Source: Clostridia bacterium | GTDB taxonomy: Bacteria; Bacillota; Clostridia; Acetivibrionales; DSM-27016 | NCBI GenBank assembly: GCA_026414765.1 | Contig: JAOAIJ010000019.1 | Coordinates: forward strand, 1-64,000 | Direction of reading: 5' to 3' | DNA length: 64,000 bases | Shown here: piece by piece, positions 23,205 to 31,596 of the stretch | How the letters are laid out: each line of letters begins with the position of its first letter | Position numbering within the stretch: position 1 is the stretch's first letter | Position numbers and translations under genes: made by a program | The notes under the pieces: model-generated | What the model was told of the DNA's origin: nothing | What the model saw: the letters and a program-made list of their open reading frames with translations, nothing else | Databases searched by the model: none

Positions 23205-24656
23205 ATGGCATACATATACCCAAAAGAAAAAGAGCCAAACCCAAATGACGTTTTAAAAAAAATGCGTAGAAGTCCGACATACGGATATGGCGACACATCT
23301 ACAATGGGAGGGAAACCTACAAGTACAGTAAATGGTGAAATGACAGGTAGTGTATACACCCCTGGAAGTGCCACAAAAAAATTAGCCAATTCTCCACGAG
23401 GTGGATATTTTGGCGATGCTGATTTATTTGGAGTTCCGGTTACAGGTACAGTAAATGGTAAAAATGTAGGAGGTGGTAGTTGGGGATTACAGCCGACAAC
23501 AAGGACAGATCCATACGGACAAGATAAAGGCAGCCTAACCTACAAAACACCAGAGCCAGAAAAAGATCCGTCACTTGATATTAACGCATATATGTCAATG
23601 ATAGGTAATTGGCAAAATGCTCTAAGAGCTAATGAAATAGCTCAAATTGATGATGCTTATAACAAAGCAATGGGTATATACCAAAATGCTCCTGCTTCTA
23701 TTAACCAAAACGCTAATAATGCATTAAGTCAAAATGACAATATGTATTATACTCAAGCTTTACCGGCAATACAAGCAGCAGCAGAACAAGCCGGAGTATA
23801 TAGGGGTGGGGATGCATACCAGCAGAATACGCAGGCTATAGCTTCAAGGATGAATAATGCAAGCAGCATTGAGCGTGAAAGAGGGAACCAGTTAAACCAG
23901 GTTGCTAATGCATTAACTCAATTACAAGCACAACGACCAATTGACATAGCAAACGCTACTTCTAGTTTAGATGCAGCAGCTATTGCAAAACAAGTTGAAG
24001 CGTTACAAAATGTGTTTGGTAATAAGATGCAGTATGCTAATACCTTTGGTACTATGCCTGGAAGTAATCAACAGACATTAGCAGCGCAGAATCAAAATTT
24101 TAATAACGGTTTGGCATTAGCAGGAGTAACAGGGTACTATAACGGCGCTCCTACAATGGCAATGCAGCAGTTTAATGCAGATAACTCTTACAGGGATAAA
24201 ACGTTTGATTACCAAGTAAAGCAGGATAATAGAAATTACAATTATCAGGTATCTAGGGATAAAGTTCTTGATGACCAGTGGTTGAAACAATTTAACTACC
24301 AGCAGCAGCAAGATATATTAAATAGAGCCTTGCAGAACAAACAAATAAGTATTGATGAATATCAGGCAAAGACTAGCAGGATAAATGCTAATACGAATGC
24401 AACACAAGCAGTTAATCAACAGAATAATTATTTGGCGCAGCAGGAACAGGATAAAGTTAATTTAGCAAATCAGACATTCAACAACTATGTTGCCCAAATA
24501 GATAATAGTATGTATGTAAGACGTGACCCAGACACAAACGAAATTGTTGTTGCAAATCCAACAGCTTTAAGAAGTTACATATTAAGCCTATATCCCAACA
24601 CACCAGAATATGATTCAGCTACAGATAAACTACTTGCTAGATACGGATTGCTATAA
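23205..24656 (+). CDS. Internal virion/ejection-type protein
   Basis: 483 residues. The first 120 are Gly/Pro/Thr-rich and disordered-looking. The rest is Gln/Asn/Ala-rich helix (ALTQLQAQRPIDIANATSSLDAAA; NQQNNYLAQQEQDKVNLANQTFNNY). Composition and location in front of a very long protein resemble the internal ejection proteins of podoviruses, which leave the capsid before DNA. No enzymatic motif is seen. AAGGAAGTG is the start signal. Confidence 0.6.
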   Translation: MAYIYPKEKEPNPNDVLKKMRRSPTYGYGDTSTMGGKPTSTVNGEMTGSVYTPGSATKKLANSPRGGYFGDADLFGVPVTGTVNGKNVGGGSWGLQPTTRTDPYGQDKGSLTYKTPEPEKDPSLDINAYMSMIGNWQNALRANEIAQIDDAYNKAMGIYQNAPASINQNANNALSQNDNMYYTQALPAIQAAAEQAGVYRGGDAYQQNTQAIASRMNNASSIERERGNQLNQVANALTQLQAQRPIDIANATSSLDAAAIAKQVEALQNVFGNKMQYANTFGTMPGSNQQTLAAQNQNFNNGLALAGVTGYYNGAPTMAMQQFNADNSYRDKTFDYQVKQDNRNYNYQVSRDKVLDDQWLKQFNYQQQQDILNRALQNKQISIDEYQAKTSRINANTNATQAVNQQNNYLAQQEQDKVNLANQTFNNYVAQIDNSMYVRRDPDTNEIVVANPTALRSYILSLYPNTPEYDSATDKLLARYGLL

Positions 24657-24671
24657 CAAGGAGATGATATC

Positions 24672-27600
24672 ATGCCAAGCAAATATGCAAAAGAAAGAGA
24701 GGCACTAAGGCTATCTAGTGCCAATAATATTTCTAAGTATGATACAGAAAGAAATAAACTAAAAAATTCAGATGTAAGTAAATATGATGCAGAACGGAAA
24801 CAAATTAAGCAACAGACTAAGCCGGAGCAATCCGGCTTTTCTCCTGTTGAAAAAAGTCTTAAAGTAGAAGAAGTAAAGTCAAAAACTAAAATAACGCCTA
24901 ATATGATGGGTGATTACTTTGTAAATAATAAGACTACTGAGCAAGTATCCAAAGAAAAAAACACCACGCAAAACAAGGTAAAGTCATTGCTTACACCTGA
25001 AGAATACAATTCACTTCCTAAATACGGATATTTACCAGGGCAAACACCTGTTAAAACAAGGAATTTTTTAGGCATTGAAACAAAAGAAGGTAAGAAAGCA
25101 AGACAAGAATTAGACACTTGGTCAAAAAAATATCCTGAAGCATATTCAAAACTTAATAGCTATGATTTATCTAATAAAGATTATTCTAAATCAGATGCTG
25201 CAATACTTAGCTTTGGGGATGCTGCAACATTAGGAGCCGCAAGTACACTAGCAAATACTCTTTATAAAAATAATATGCCTGCCGGCACTGAAAATTTACA
25301 AATTGATCCTATGCAAAAAGCCAAAGAGCAACAGCCAGGTGCATATACAGCAGGCACATTATTAGGTTATGTTACACCAGGTTCTCTGGCTACAAAAGGC
25401 ACAGGTATGGTAGCAAAACCTATTATTAAAAAAATATCTTCTAATATAGGCAAAAAAGCTGCTGAAGGTGCAATTGCAGGCGCAGGATTAGAAACTGTTG
25501 AAGGTGTAATTCGTGGTGAAAGTGCTGCAAATATAGGTAAACGTGTTGCTGCTGGTGCTGCTTTAGGTGCTGCAGGAGATGTGGCAGCGTATGGTATAGG
25601 TAAAGGAATAAAAATAATAGCAGATAAAATAAAAACTGGTAAATTACATACATCAGCAGAAAAAGAAACAGTAAAAAATACGCTGATAGATGATGCCATA
25701 CCAGACACAAAAAAATATATAGCGACTAAAACTACTAAACCAAATACAAACATTAAGAATGTCTCACAAAAAGGCTATACATCATTAATTGATGATTTGT
25801 ATCCTATTAGCAAAACAAATGATGAAGCCTACATAAAAGCTTTGAATTCTAGGCAAGCTGACATGATAGCTCATAGATCATTGACTACTGGATTAGTTAA
25901 TAAAAACGGTGAAGTAGTTGGTAAAAGCTTGGCAGACATTACTAAAAGCATTCCAAAAGGCTTAGAAAATAATTTTGAGGATTATCTAATTAATAGGCGT
26001 GCTTCTTATTGGATGGAACAAGGCAAAAAAGTATTTCCAGACGAAGCAAAAATGACACCTGAAAAGTCCAGGGCTAAAGTTGCAGAATATGAGGCAATGC
26101 ATCCGCAATTTAAACAGTTAGGTGATGAGTATATAAAATATAACCAAGACTTAACTAAGACATGGCTTGTAGACTCTGGAATAATATCTCCTGAAGCTTT
26201 TGATAACATGGTAAAACTTGACCCGGATTATGTCCCGTTTCAAAGACAATTTGAAGATATTGAAAAGGGAGCAGGCATTTTTGCTAAAAAAGGATTTGTA
26301 AACCAGAAGAATCCAATAAAAAAAGCTACAGGAAGTCAGAGAAAAATAATTCCTCCAATAGAGTCTACAATACAAAAAACAGGCCAGTATATAAAAGCTG
26401 CAAAGCGTAACGAGGTTGCACAATCAATTTTAAATGATGTTCGTATGAATCCGGAAGAATATAGTGGAATAATTGAAATAGTTCCACCAAAAACAGCAAG
26501 CTTATCTAATGACGCAATAACTGATATAAACAAAATACTTCAAGAAGAAGGTATTGACGGACTAGTTAATAAGTTTAATGAGCCTTGGGAACGTCAACAA
26601 TTCTTTGCAAATAGAGGTGGAGCTATAGAAAGCGGCGCAAATATTGTTACTGTAATGGAGAATGGCGCACCAGTGCATATGAAAGTTAACGACCCTGATT
26701 TACTAAAGGCTTTGACAAATCTTAATCCGCAGCAAGCAACTGCAATTATTAGGGGTGTTGGTAAAATCACTGGTATGATGAAAACATTAACAACCGGTAT
26801 TAACCCTGTGTTTGGATTAGCTCGCAACGTGTGGAGAGACTTGGCGACTGGTTATATAAACAGTAAGACAATTGGCATGAATCCATTAGGGTATGCACAA
26901 TATTTATGGGACTTGACTAAGGCTATAGGGAATACAATAGCTGAGCCTTTAGGACGTTCAAAACTATTACCAGAAACATTTCAGGAACTTTTTGCCAAGG
27001 GTGGCGAACCTATGGCATACTTTAAAAATATAGGTGGAGGTGGGCATGTATCTTCTATATCAAGTGACAGAAACTTACTTGCAAAAGCTAAAGCAGACAT
27101 ATTGCCAAAATCAAATTTAAGAAAAGTGGCAAGTGTTCCAGGCAAAATCTACAGAGGAATAGAAAGTTTGAATAATACTCTTGAAGTTGCACCAAGGCTT
27201 GCCGAGTTTAAGCGTAATATTAAAAATGGAAACAGCATTGATAAGGCATTGTTTGAGTCGCAAGACCTGACTGTAAATTTTAGCAGAAAGGGAAACGTAG
27301 CAAAAGAAGCAGATGCGTTTATACCTTATTTAAACGCTGCATTACAGGGTTTTGATAAAGAAATTAGGGTATACAATCCAATGCGGGGGAATGGCAAAAA
27401 TGCGCTAAATTCATTAGTAAAATCTGTATATGCTATTACTATTCCAACAATGATACTTTACGCTATGAACCATGATGACACTGACTATAAAATGTTAAGT
27501 GACTATCAAAAAGACAATTACTATAACATACCAAAAGGTGACGGAACTTTTTGGAAAATACCAAAGCCAAGAGAAGCAGGTGTAATTTTTGGGGCGCTTA

Positions 27601-28253
27601 TAGAAAGACTATTGCGATCATTTAAAGACAATGACCCTCAAGCATTTAATAGGTTTGCAGATACTATAAAACAGAATTTTAAGCCACCAACAGAGCCAGT
27701 GTTTATGCCAGCATATGACATATGGTCAAGTCCTGAAGGTAAAGATTGGAGAGGAAATCCTATAGTTAATCAAAGTATGTTAAAGCTTTCACCAAGATAT
27801 CAATATGACGAAAATACAAGCGAGCCTGGAAAGTTTATTGGAAACCTGTTTAATATATCTCCAAAGAAGATAGATGCAACCGCGAAATCGTACCTTGGTG
27901 GAGTAGCGCAGCTTGGTTTACCAGCTACAACAAAAGGTAAAAGTGTAATTGATACTTTAAAATCTCAGTTTACAGTGGACCCGGCTTACAATAATGACAT
28001 TATGAATGATTTTTACAATAAGCTTAATTCGTTAGAGATTAAAGCTAATGATAAGGATTTTCTATCAGGTGTATCTGGTAAACTTGACACAAGACAAACA
28101 ACGTCTGAAGAAAAAGAAGTCAGCATAATGAGAAAGTACAAAAAACAAATTGATGATATCAATAAAATAATTAAGGCAACTGATAACATTGAAGAAAAAC
28201 GCAGATTAAGGTTACAAATGTTACAGATTGCTAAACAAGCATTAGAGGGCTAA
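24672..28253 (+). CDS. Large ejection protein with LPD38-like domain
   Basis: 1,193 residues. The N-terminal 150 are charged; about 175-320 holds Ala/Gly-rich, glycine-zipper hydrophobic segments (AAEGAIAGAGLETVEGVI, KRVAAGAALGAAGDVAAYG) that could enter a membrane. A central helical region (about 380-720) is followed by a part similar to large polyvalent protein-associated domain 38 (VFGLARNVWRDLATGYINS onward, about 715-980). The C-terminus is charged. It is probably the main DNA-ejection protein. AAGGAGATGAT precedes it, and it follows the 483-residue protein closely. Confidence 0.7.
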   Translation: MPSKYAKEREALRLSSANNISKYDTERNKLKNSDVSKYDAERKQIKQQTKPEQSGFSPVEKSLKVEEVKSKTKITPNMMGDYFVNNKTTEQVSKEKNTTQNKVKSLLTPEEYNSLPKYGYLPGQTPVKTRNFLGIETKEGKKARQELDTWSKKYPEAYSKLNSYDLSNKDYSKSDAAILSFGDAATLGAASTLANTLYKNNMPAGTENLQIDPMQKAKEQQPGAYTAGTLLGYVTPGSLATKGTGMVAKPIIKKISSNIGKKAAEGAIAGAGLETVEGVIRGESAANIGKRVAAGAALGAAGDVAAYGIGKGIKIIADKIKTGKLHTSAEKETVKNTLIDDAIPDTKKYIATKTTKPNTNIKNVSQKGYTSLIDDLYPISKTNDEAYIKALNSRQADMIAHRSLTTGLVNKNGEVVGKSLADITKSIPKGLENNFEDYLINRRASYWMEQGKKVFPDEAKMTPEKSRAKVAEYEAMHPQFKQLGDEYIKYNQDLTKTWLVDSGIISPEAFDNMVKLDPDYVPFQRQFEDIEKGAGIFAKKGFVNQKNPIKKATGSQRKIIPPIESTIQKTGQYIKAAKRNEVAQSILNDVRMNPEEYSGIIEIVPPKTASLSNDAITDINKILQEEGIDGLVNKFNEPWERQQFFANRGGAIESGANIVTVMENGAPVHMKVNDPDLLKALTNLNPQQATAIIRGVGKITGMMKTLTTGINPVFGLARNVWRDLATGYINSKTIGMNPLGYAQYLWDLTKAIGNTIAEPLGRSKLLPETFQELFAKGGEPMAYFKNIGGGGHVSSISSDRNLLAKAKADILPKSNLRKVASVPGKIYRGIESLNNTLEVAPRLAEFKRNIKNGNSIDKALFESQDLTVNFSRKGNVAKEADAFIPYLNAALQGFDKEIRVYNPMRGNGKNALNSLVKSVYAITIPTMILYAMNHDDTDYKMLSDYQKDNYYNIPKGDGTFWKIPKPREAGVIFGALIERLLRSFKDNDPQAFNRFADTIKQNFKPPTEPVFMPAYDIWSSPEGKDWRGNPIVNQSMLKLSPRYQYDENTSEPGKFIGNLFNISPKKIDATAKSYLGGVAQLGLPATTKGKSVIDTLKSQFTVDPAYNNDIMNDFYNKLNSLEIKANDKDFLSGVSGKLDTRQTTSEEKEVSIMRKYKKQIDDINKIIKATDNIEEKRRLRLQMLQIAKQALEG

Positions 28254-28270
28254 TAAAATAGTCCTCTTTT
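28243..28270 (+). terminator. Terminator overlapping the ejection gene stop
   Basis: AGAGG-G-CTA pairs imperfectly with TAG-T-CCTCT, followed by TTTATT. Confidence 0.5.
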
Positions 28271-28329
28271 ATTATAATTACCGCTATCAACGCAGCTACG
28301 ATATTACACAAGCGGATGGAGGTAAAGGG

Positions 28330-28698
28330 ATGCATGAATGTACACAACAAGAAGTTATAAGTGAAATAAGGGAATTAACTAGAGAGCTAAAAACGAGAAA
28401 CGAGTATTCAGCTAAACATGAAGAAAAAATGGATAAAATGGTGGAGGAACTTGTTAGAGCGCGGGAAGATCACGACAAACGCATAACGGCTCTTGAAGTA
28501 CTCCCGGGTAAAGTAAGTCAGTTAATTGATGATGAAACTATTAACATTAAGCGACTAGGCAAAGACAAAGTTCAAAAGCATATGTCAACTGGCCTGCTTA
28601 TAGTAATCATATTATCATCTTTAACCCTAGTTTCTGGTGTAGTAGGTACTTTATATGTTTTCTTAAATAAGGTAATACAGATTATTCCAACAAAATAA
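28330..28698 (+). CDS. XhlA-like lysis accessory protein
   Basis: 122 residues: a charged coiled coil (EVISEIRELTRELKTRNEYSAKHEEKMDKMVEEL is helical throughout) and one transmembrane helix near the end (LLIVIILSSLTLVSGVVGTLYVFL, about 93-116). This is the layout of XhlA/hemolysin-like holin partners. ATGGAGGTAAAGGG is upstream. It opens the lysis cassette with a holin (29749) and an amidase (29303). Confidence 0.65.
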   Translation: MHECTQQEVISEIRELTRELKTRNEYSAKHEEKMDKMVEELVRAREDHDKRITALEVLPGKVSQLIDDETINIKRLGKDKVQKHMSTGLLIVIILSSLTLVSGVVGTLYVFLNKVIQIIPTK

Positions 28699-28709
28699 GG
28701 AGGGTATTT

Positions 28710-29294
28710 ATGGAACTATTTATCAACATCTTATCAACAATTGTCGAGACATTATTTTTCTTTTTATTTGTTACAGTTATATGCCGTAAGAGCATGGTGT
28801 ATAACGAAGGAGAAAATTTGTTGCTAAAATTTATCTGCTCATTTTTATTGACAGTAGGGATGCTTATTCTGGTTTATATTTTTATGCCAGGGTACAGGGT
28901 ATTTATTGCTATACCTATAATTGCATTAATACTATGTTTAAGCTATAGCCGTATAACATGGGCTAACTTAAGTAACTACGTATTGGCTACGGCTTTAACA
29001 GTGTTAGGGTCTGCGTTAATCGAAAGTTCATATGTATTTTTGTATATGATTCTTAAGAGTATAACAACTTTTTCAACTGCTGAAATGTTTATTTTAAGTA
29101 TTCCCGAAAGGATAATCCAGTATACAGTGCTTGGTATAGTAGCGTATAAATGTTATCAAAAAGACTATCCAAAGCCAGTAATGAAAGCTATGAGCATTGG
29201 AATAACTGCATTATCTTCAAGGGTTGCTTTATGGCCTTCTATGCTTTGGCTATATCAACCTAAAGAGCCAAAATCTATAAGAAAGTTTAGTTGA
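28710..29294 (+). CDS. AgrC-sensor-like membrane protein fused to an AgrD-like pheromone precursor
   Basis: 194 residues. About five hydrophobic helices (roughly 5-25, 37-60, 62-80, 88-116, 134-149) resemble the membrane sensor half of AgrC-like proteins, but no kinase follows. Residues 160-194 instead match an AgrD-type precursor: an amphipathic stretch (MSIGITALSSRVAL), a five-residue core S177-MLWL-181 with Ser as possible lactone residue, and the charged tail YQPKEPKSIRKF. Clostridial AgrD proteins end similarly (core, then H/Y-QP-x-xPKSL). An internal ATG at 29184 has no clear ribosome binding site, so a fused product is likely. No AgrB gene is visible. Confidence 0.6.
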   Translation: MELFINILSTIVETLFFFLFVTVICRKSMVYNEGENLLLKFICSFLLTVGMLILVYIFMPGYRVFIAIPIIALILCLSYSRITWANLSNYVLATALTVLGSALIESSYVFLYMILKSITTFSTAEMFILSIPERIIQYTVLGIVAYKCYQKDYPKPVMKAMSIGITALSSRVALWPSMLWLYQPKEPKSIRKFS

Positions 29295-29302
29295 GGTGTA
29301 TT

Positions 29303-29746
29303 ATGCGAAATAATCCAAAATCTATAATAATTCACCATAGCCTTACTAAGGATGGTAAGGTTGTAGACTGGACCGCTATAACCAAATATCATATTGAACA
29401 TAATGGATGGAGCAACAACGGATATCACTGGGGTATAGAGCGTGTCGGTGATAAATGGGTAATACAGAAAGGCCGTGCAGAAAATGTACAAGGAGCCCAC
29501 ACCAAAGAACAAGGTATGAATGTAAAGTCTATCGGTATATGTGTAGTCGGGAACTACGACATTGACGATCTGCCTAAACAGGCGTTTGATTTACTTGTCA
29601 GCCTGATAAAGGATATAAACAAGCGGTACAAGAAGTCATTCCCTATAGAGTCACATAATAAATATGCTAAATATAAAACATGTCCCGGCAAAAAATTTCC
29701 TCTTAAAAAACTTATAAATGCTGTATATCAGAAAGGAGCTGCTTAA
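29303..29746 (+). CDS. N-acetylmuramoyl-L-alanine amidase (endolysin)
   Basis: 147 residues from ATG 29303 with TGAGGTG upstream. It is an Amidase_2/T7-lysozyme-like catalytic domain: zinc ligands His11 or 12 (IIIHHSLT), His118 (ESHNKY) and Cys127 (TCPGK), with Tyr41 and Lys125 at the usual supporting positions. No separate cell-wall-binding domain is present. It cleaves the amide bond between muramic acid and L-alanine. It lies between the Agr-like gene and the holin. Confidence 0.85.
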   Translation: MRNNPKSIIIHHSLTKDGKVVDWTAITKYHIEHNGWSNNGYHWGIERVGDKWVIQKGRAENVQGAHTKEQGMNVKSIGICVVGNYDIDDLPKQAFDLLVSLIKDINKRYKKSFPIESHNKYAKYKTCPGKKFPLKKLINAVYQKGAA

Positions 29747-29748
29747 CT

Positions 29749-30000
29749 ATGGATATTATGCAGTACATAACTAAAGAAGCTTTAATACTTATCCCTGTAT
29801 TGTGGGTAATAGGCTATATAATCAAGTCTATCCCTAATATAGCTAATTGGATTATTCCTATTGTTGTGATTGTCCTAGGGGCTATTTTGGGGCTTGTAGT
29901 AGTATCACAAGATGTTAATGGAGTAATACAAGGGATACTTGCTGGTGCTGCTTCAGTAGGGTTAAATCAGGTAAAAAGACAGGCCGAAAAACAGACATAA
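29749..30000 (+). CDS. Phage holin
   Basis: 83 residues with two transmembrane helices (ALILIPVLWVIGYIIKSI and WIIPIVVIVLGAILGLVVV), a short loop, and a basic C-terminus (KRQAEKQT). This matches the phage holin family common in Clostridia and Listeria phages. AAAGGAGCTGC is upstream, in the last codons of the amidase. It would permeabilise the membrane and release the endolysin. Confidence 0.8.
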   Translation: MDIMQYITKEALILIPVLWVIGYIIKSIPNIANWIIPIVVIVLGAILGLVVVSQDVNGVIQGILAGAASVGLNQVKRQAEKQT

Positions 30001-30028
30001 AAAATGGGTGGCTTAACTGTCACCCTTA
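29996..30028. terminator. Bidirectional terminator between the holin and a minus-strand gene
   Basis: GGGTGGC at 30006-30012 pairs with GTCACCC at 30019-30025 (one wobble). A T-rich tract follows on the plus side and six A precede it, giving T on the minus strand. Confidence 0.7.
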
Positions 30029-30259
30029 TTTCTTTTCAATATACCAATACCACGGCTCAGTTTTCATTATGTACTTTTCTATCTTCGCATCTCTTGTAAA
30101 TATACTTACTCTTTGCCCGCTTTTGTCATTTTTTATAAAAGTTACTATAAATCCTGGGCTGCCATCCTCCATACCACCAGCACATAAAAATATATAGTTA
30201 TTATCTTTAAACCACTGTAACGCAATTTTACATTGATTTAGGCTTGTTATTTCTTTCAT
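30026..30259 (-). CDS. Hypothetical protein, 77 aa, minus strand
   Basis: 77 residues (KIALQWFKDNNYIFLCAGGMEDGSPGFIVTFIKND, then KYIMKTEPWYWYIEKK), small alpha/beta. Upstream on the minus strand is AGAAAGGAG, itself just after a minus-strand terminator. So it may be controlled by read-through of that terminator. No family is recognised. It is transcribed against the phage late genes, as is typical of lysogenic cargo. Confidence 0.55.
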   Translation of the reverse strand: MKEITSLNQCKIALQWFKDNNYIFLCAGGMEDGSPGFIVTFIKNDKSGQRVSIFTRDAKIEKYIMKTEPWYWYIEKK

Positions 30260-30292
30260 GTATACTCCACTCTATCTATCTCCTTTCTTACT

Positions 30293-30320
30293 ATAAAAAG
30301 CAAGCCCAGCTGCACTTGCT
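30293..30320 (-). terminator. Minus-strand terminator before the 77-aa gene
   Basis: On the minus strand AGCAAG (30320-30315) pairs with CTTGCT (30304-30299), then TTTTTAT follows. Confidence 0.6.
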
Positions 30321-30326
30321 GCATGT

Positions 30327-30436
30327 CAGTAATGATTAGTCGGTATTATCCAATTCTCGGTAGATTCGATTGGAATCATACTGCTGGTCTACATTACTGG
30401 AATTTCTCCATATATACCCACACTATTAGATGTGGG
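30327..30436. other. Structured intergenic region (possible leader RNA or IS200/IS605-like scar)
   Basis: Contains CAGTAATG (30327-30334) paired with CATTACTG (30392-30399), an inner CCAAT/ATTGG pair (30350-30354/30369-30373), and hairpin CCCACA/TGTGGG (30419-30424/30431-30436). No gene is present. On the minus strand it lies between the 147-residue gene and the terminator of the 77-residue gene. Confidence 0.35.
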
Positions 30437-30447
30437 AAGTGGTAAAA

Positions 30448-30891
30448 CTACCATCCTGTAAACTCAGGTAATGCAATAAACTCTTTTTCAAGCATTTCAT
30501 TGCATTTTATCTTAAATACTCCTAGTTGTATTTCTTTTCCTAGTTCCATGTTTCCTATTTGTTCAATAAATGGGTTTATATCTTCTTTGCTATATCCACA
30601 TTCACTATTGCAATCTAATTCGTTTTCCAGTTCGTATTGAAATGATGTAGGTGTATTATCTGTCCAACCCATACCTTCGTCAGCGTGTTCTATGCTCCAC
30701 ACTTTTATTTTCTTTTCAACTCCCAGTAGTCTATAATCTTCGTCTGTTTCAGGTATAAACTTGCTCATGCATTTACCGCTAGGAGTAACATAGTAACCCC
30801 CACAATCACATTTCATTCCTTTTGCCATTACATCAAGTTCAGTTACATCATGTTCCTTATGGCAAGTAAAACAATAATTTATTACTTTCAT
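30448..30891 (-). CDS. Zinc-ribbon-like hypothetical protein, 147 aa, minus strand
   Basis: 147 residues. The N-terminus has CFTCHKEH and KCDCGGYY, CxxC-type pairs of a zinc ribbon; the rest is acidic with an ELDCNSECGYS cluster. GAGGTGAAAAG precedes its start, and a strong sigma-A promoter lies on the minus strand upstream. No family recognised. It may be expressed in the lysogen since it has its own promoter and opposes the late genes. Confidence 0.6.
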   Translation of the reverse strand: MKVINYCFTCHKEHDVTELDVMAKGMKCDCGGYYVTPSGKCMSKFIPETDEDYRLLGVEKKIKVWSIEHADEGMGWTDNTPTSFQYELENELDCNSECGYSKEDINPFIEQIGNMELGKEIQLGVFKIKCNEMLEKEFIALPEFTGW

Positions 30892-30910
30892 TACTTTTCA
30901 CCTCATAATA

Positions 30911-30939
30911 ATTTTATCATAATTTATTAAAATTGTCAA
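30911..30939 (-). promoter_or_regulatory. Strong minus-strand promoter
   Basis: On the minus strand TTGACA (30939-30934), 17-base spacer, TAAAAT (30916-30911), preceded by the extended TG motif. It drives the 147-residue gene. Confidence 0.8.
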
Positions 30940-30947
30940 ACACAATC

Positions 30948-30976
30948 TTTACAGAAATAAAACATTATGATATAAT
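30948..30976 (+). promoter_or_regulatory. Divergent plus-strand promoter
   Basis: TTTACA at 30948-30953, 17-base spacer, TATAAT at 30971-30976 with TG extension. TATCATAAT (30915-30923) and ATTATGATA (30964-30972) form a 9-bp inverted repeat over the two -10 regions, a possible operator. Confidence 0.75.
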
Positions 30977-31003
30977 TAGATTATCAAAAGGAGGATATAA
31001 GGC

Positions 31004-31192
31004 ATGAAAAAGACCATAGACTTATCAAGAGAAGCACTTGCAATATACGACAAATGGGGATATAAGAAGTCTGAAAATGTCTCACAGGCTATTATAGAGT
31101 TTGAGCAAAAAGACACTGTAAGCCTTGAAAATAGGGTATCTGATTTAGAAAAACAAGTTAAGGAACTAAAGGATATTATAGAAAGGAAGTGA
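31004..31192 (+). CDS. Ribbon-helix-helix-like/coiled-coil small protein, 62 aa
   Basis: 62 residues. KKTIDLSREALAIYDKWG followed by ENVSQAIIEFEQ resembles a ribbon-helix-helix strand and helices; a coiled coil (LENRVSDLEKQVKELKDIIERK) follows. AAAGGAGGATATAAGGC precedes the start and it is the first gene of the plus-strand operon. It could bind the inverted repeat between the divergent promoters, but this is inference. Confidence 0.55.
   Translation: MKKTIDLSREALAIYDKWGYKKSENVSQAIIEFEQKDTVSLENRVSDLEKQVKELKDIIERK
31156..31181 (+). repeat. 26-base direct repeat, copy 1
   Basis: Identical to 31387-31412. Here it is coding (VKELKDII of the 62-residue gene). Confidence 0.8.
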
Positions 31193-31196
31193 TAGA

Positions 31197-31388
31197 ATGA
31201 ATATTCCGAAGTATAGCTATTATAAAAAGTATAACATAAGCAGATTATCTTATCTGAAATGGTTATACCGAATAAAAGTTTTGAAACAGAAAGTTTGTAT
31301 CGGTATTGATTTACAATGCAATAACGGCATATGGACAAGAGGATATATAGACTATGACGGAGAATATAAAGTAACAGTTGTTAGGTAG
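31197..31388 (+). CDS. Basic small protein, 63 aa
   Basis: 63 residues, basic, rich in Tyr and Lys (YSYYKKYNISRLSYLKWLYRIKVLKQK), then a beta-like part (CIGIDLQCNNGIWTRGYIDYDGEYKVTVV). GAAAGGAAGTGATAGA precedes it. No family recognised. Its stop is followed directly by a copy of the 26-base repeat. Confidence 0.5.
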   Translation: MNIPKYSYYKKYNISRLSYLKWLYRIKVLKQKVCIGIDLQCNNGIWTRGYIDYDGEYKVTVVR

Positions 31389-31412
31389 TTAAGGAACTAA
31401 AGGATATTATAG
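31387..31412 (+). repeat. 26-base direct repeat, copy 2
   Basis: Identical to 31156-31181. Here it is noncoding and leads straight into GGAGGT, the ribosome binding site of the next gene. Confidence 0.8.
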
Positions 31413-31425
31413 GAGGTAAGTGAAG

Positions 31426-31587
31426 ATGAAATGTTTCACATGTAAAACCGAAATGAATTGCTATGATGATGTAAATGAAATATCAAAACGCATAGACTTT
31501 GTGGAATGTCCAAAGTGTCATTCAAAGGCAGATATTATATACTGCAACCATGGAGAATACATTGAAAGTGTAAACTGGAAACGGTAG
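31426..31587 (+). CDS. Zinc-ribbon small protein, 53 aa
   Basis: ATG 31426 with AGGAGGTAAGTGAAG upstream. MKCFTCKTEMNC at the start and VECPKCHSKAD near residue 28 give two CxxC pairs for one zinc ion. A small protein of this type often binds nucleic acid, but the role is unknown. Confidence 0.55.
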   Translation: MKCFTCKTEMNCYDDVNEISKRIDFVECPKCHSKADIIYCNHGEYIESVNWKR

Positions 31588-31596
31588 GAGGCAATT

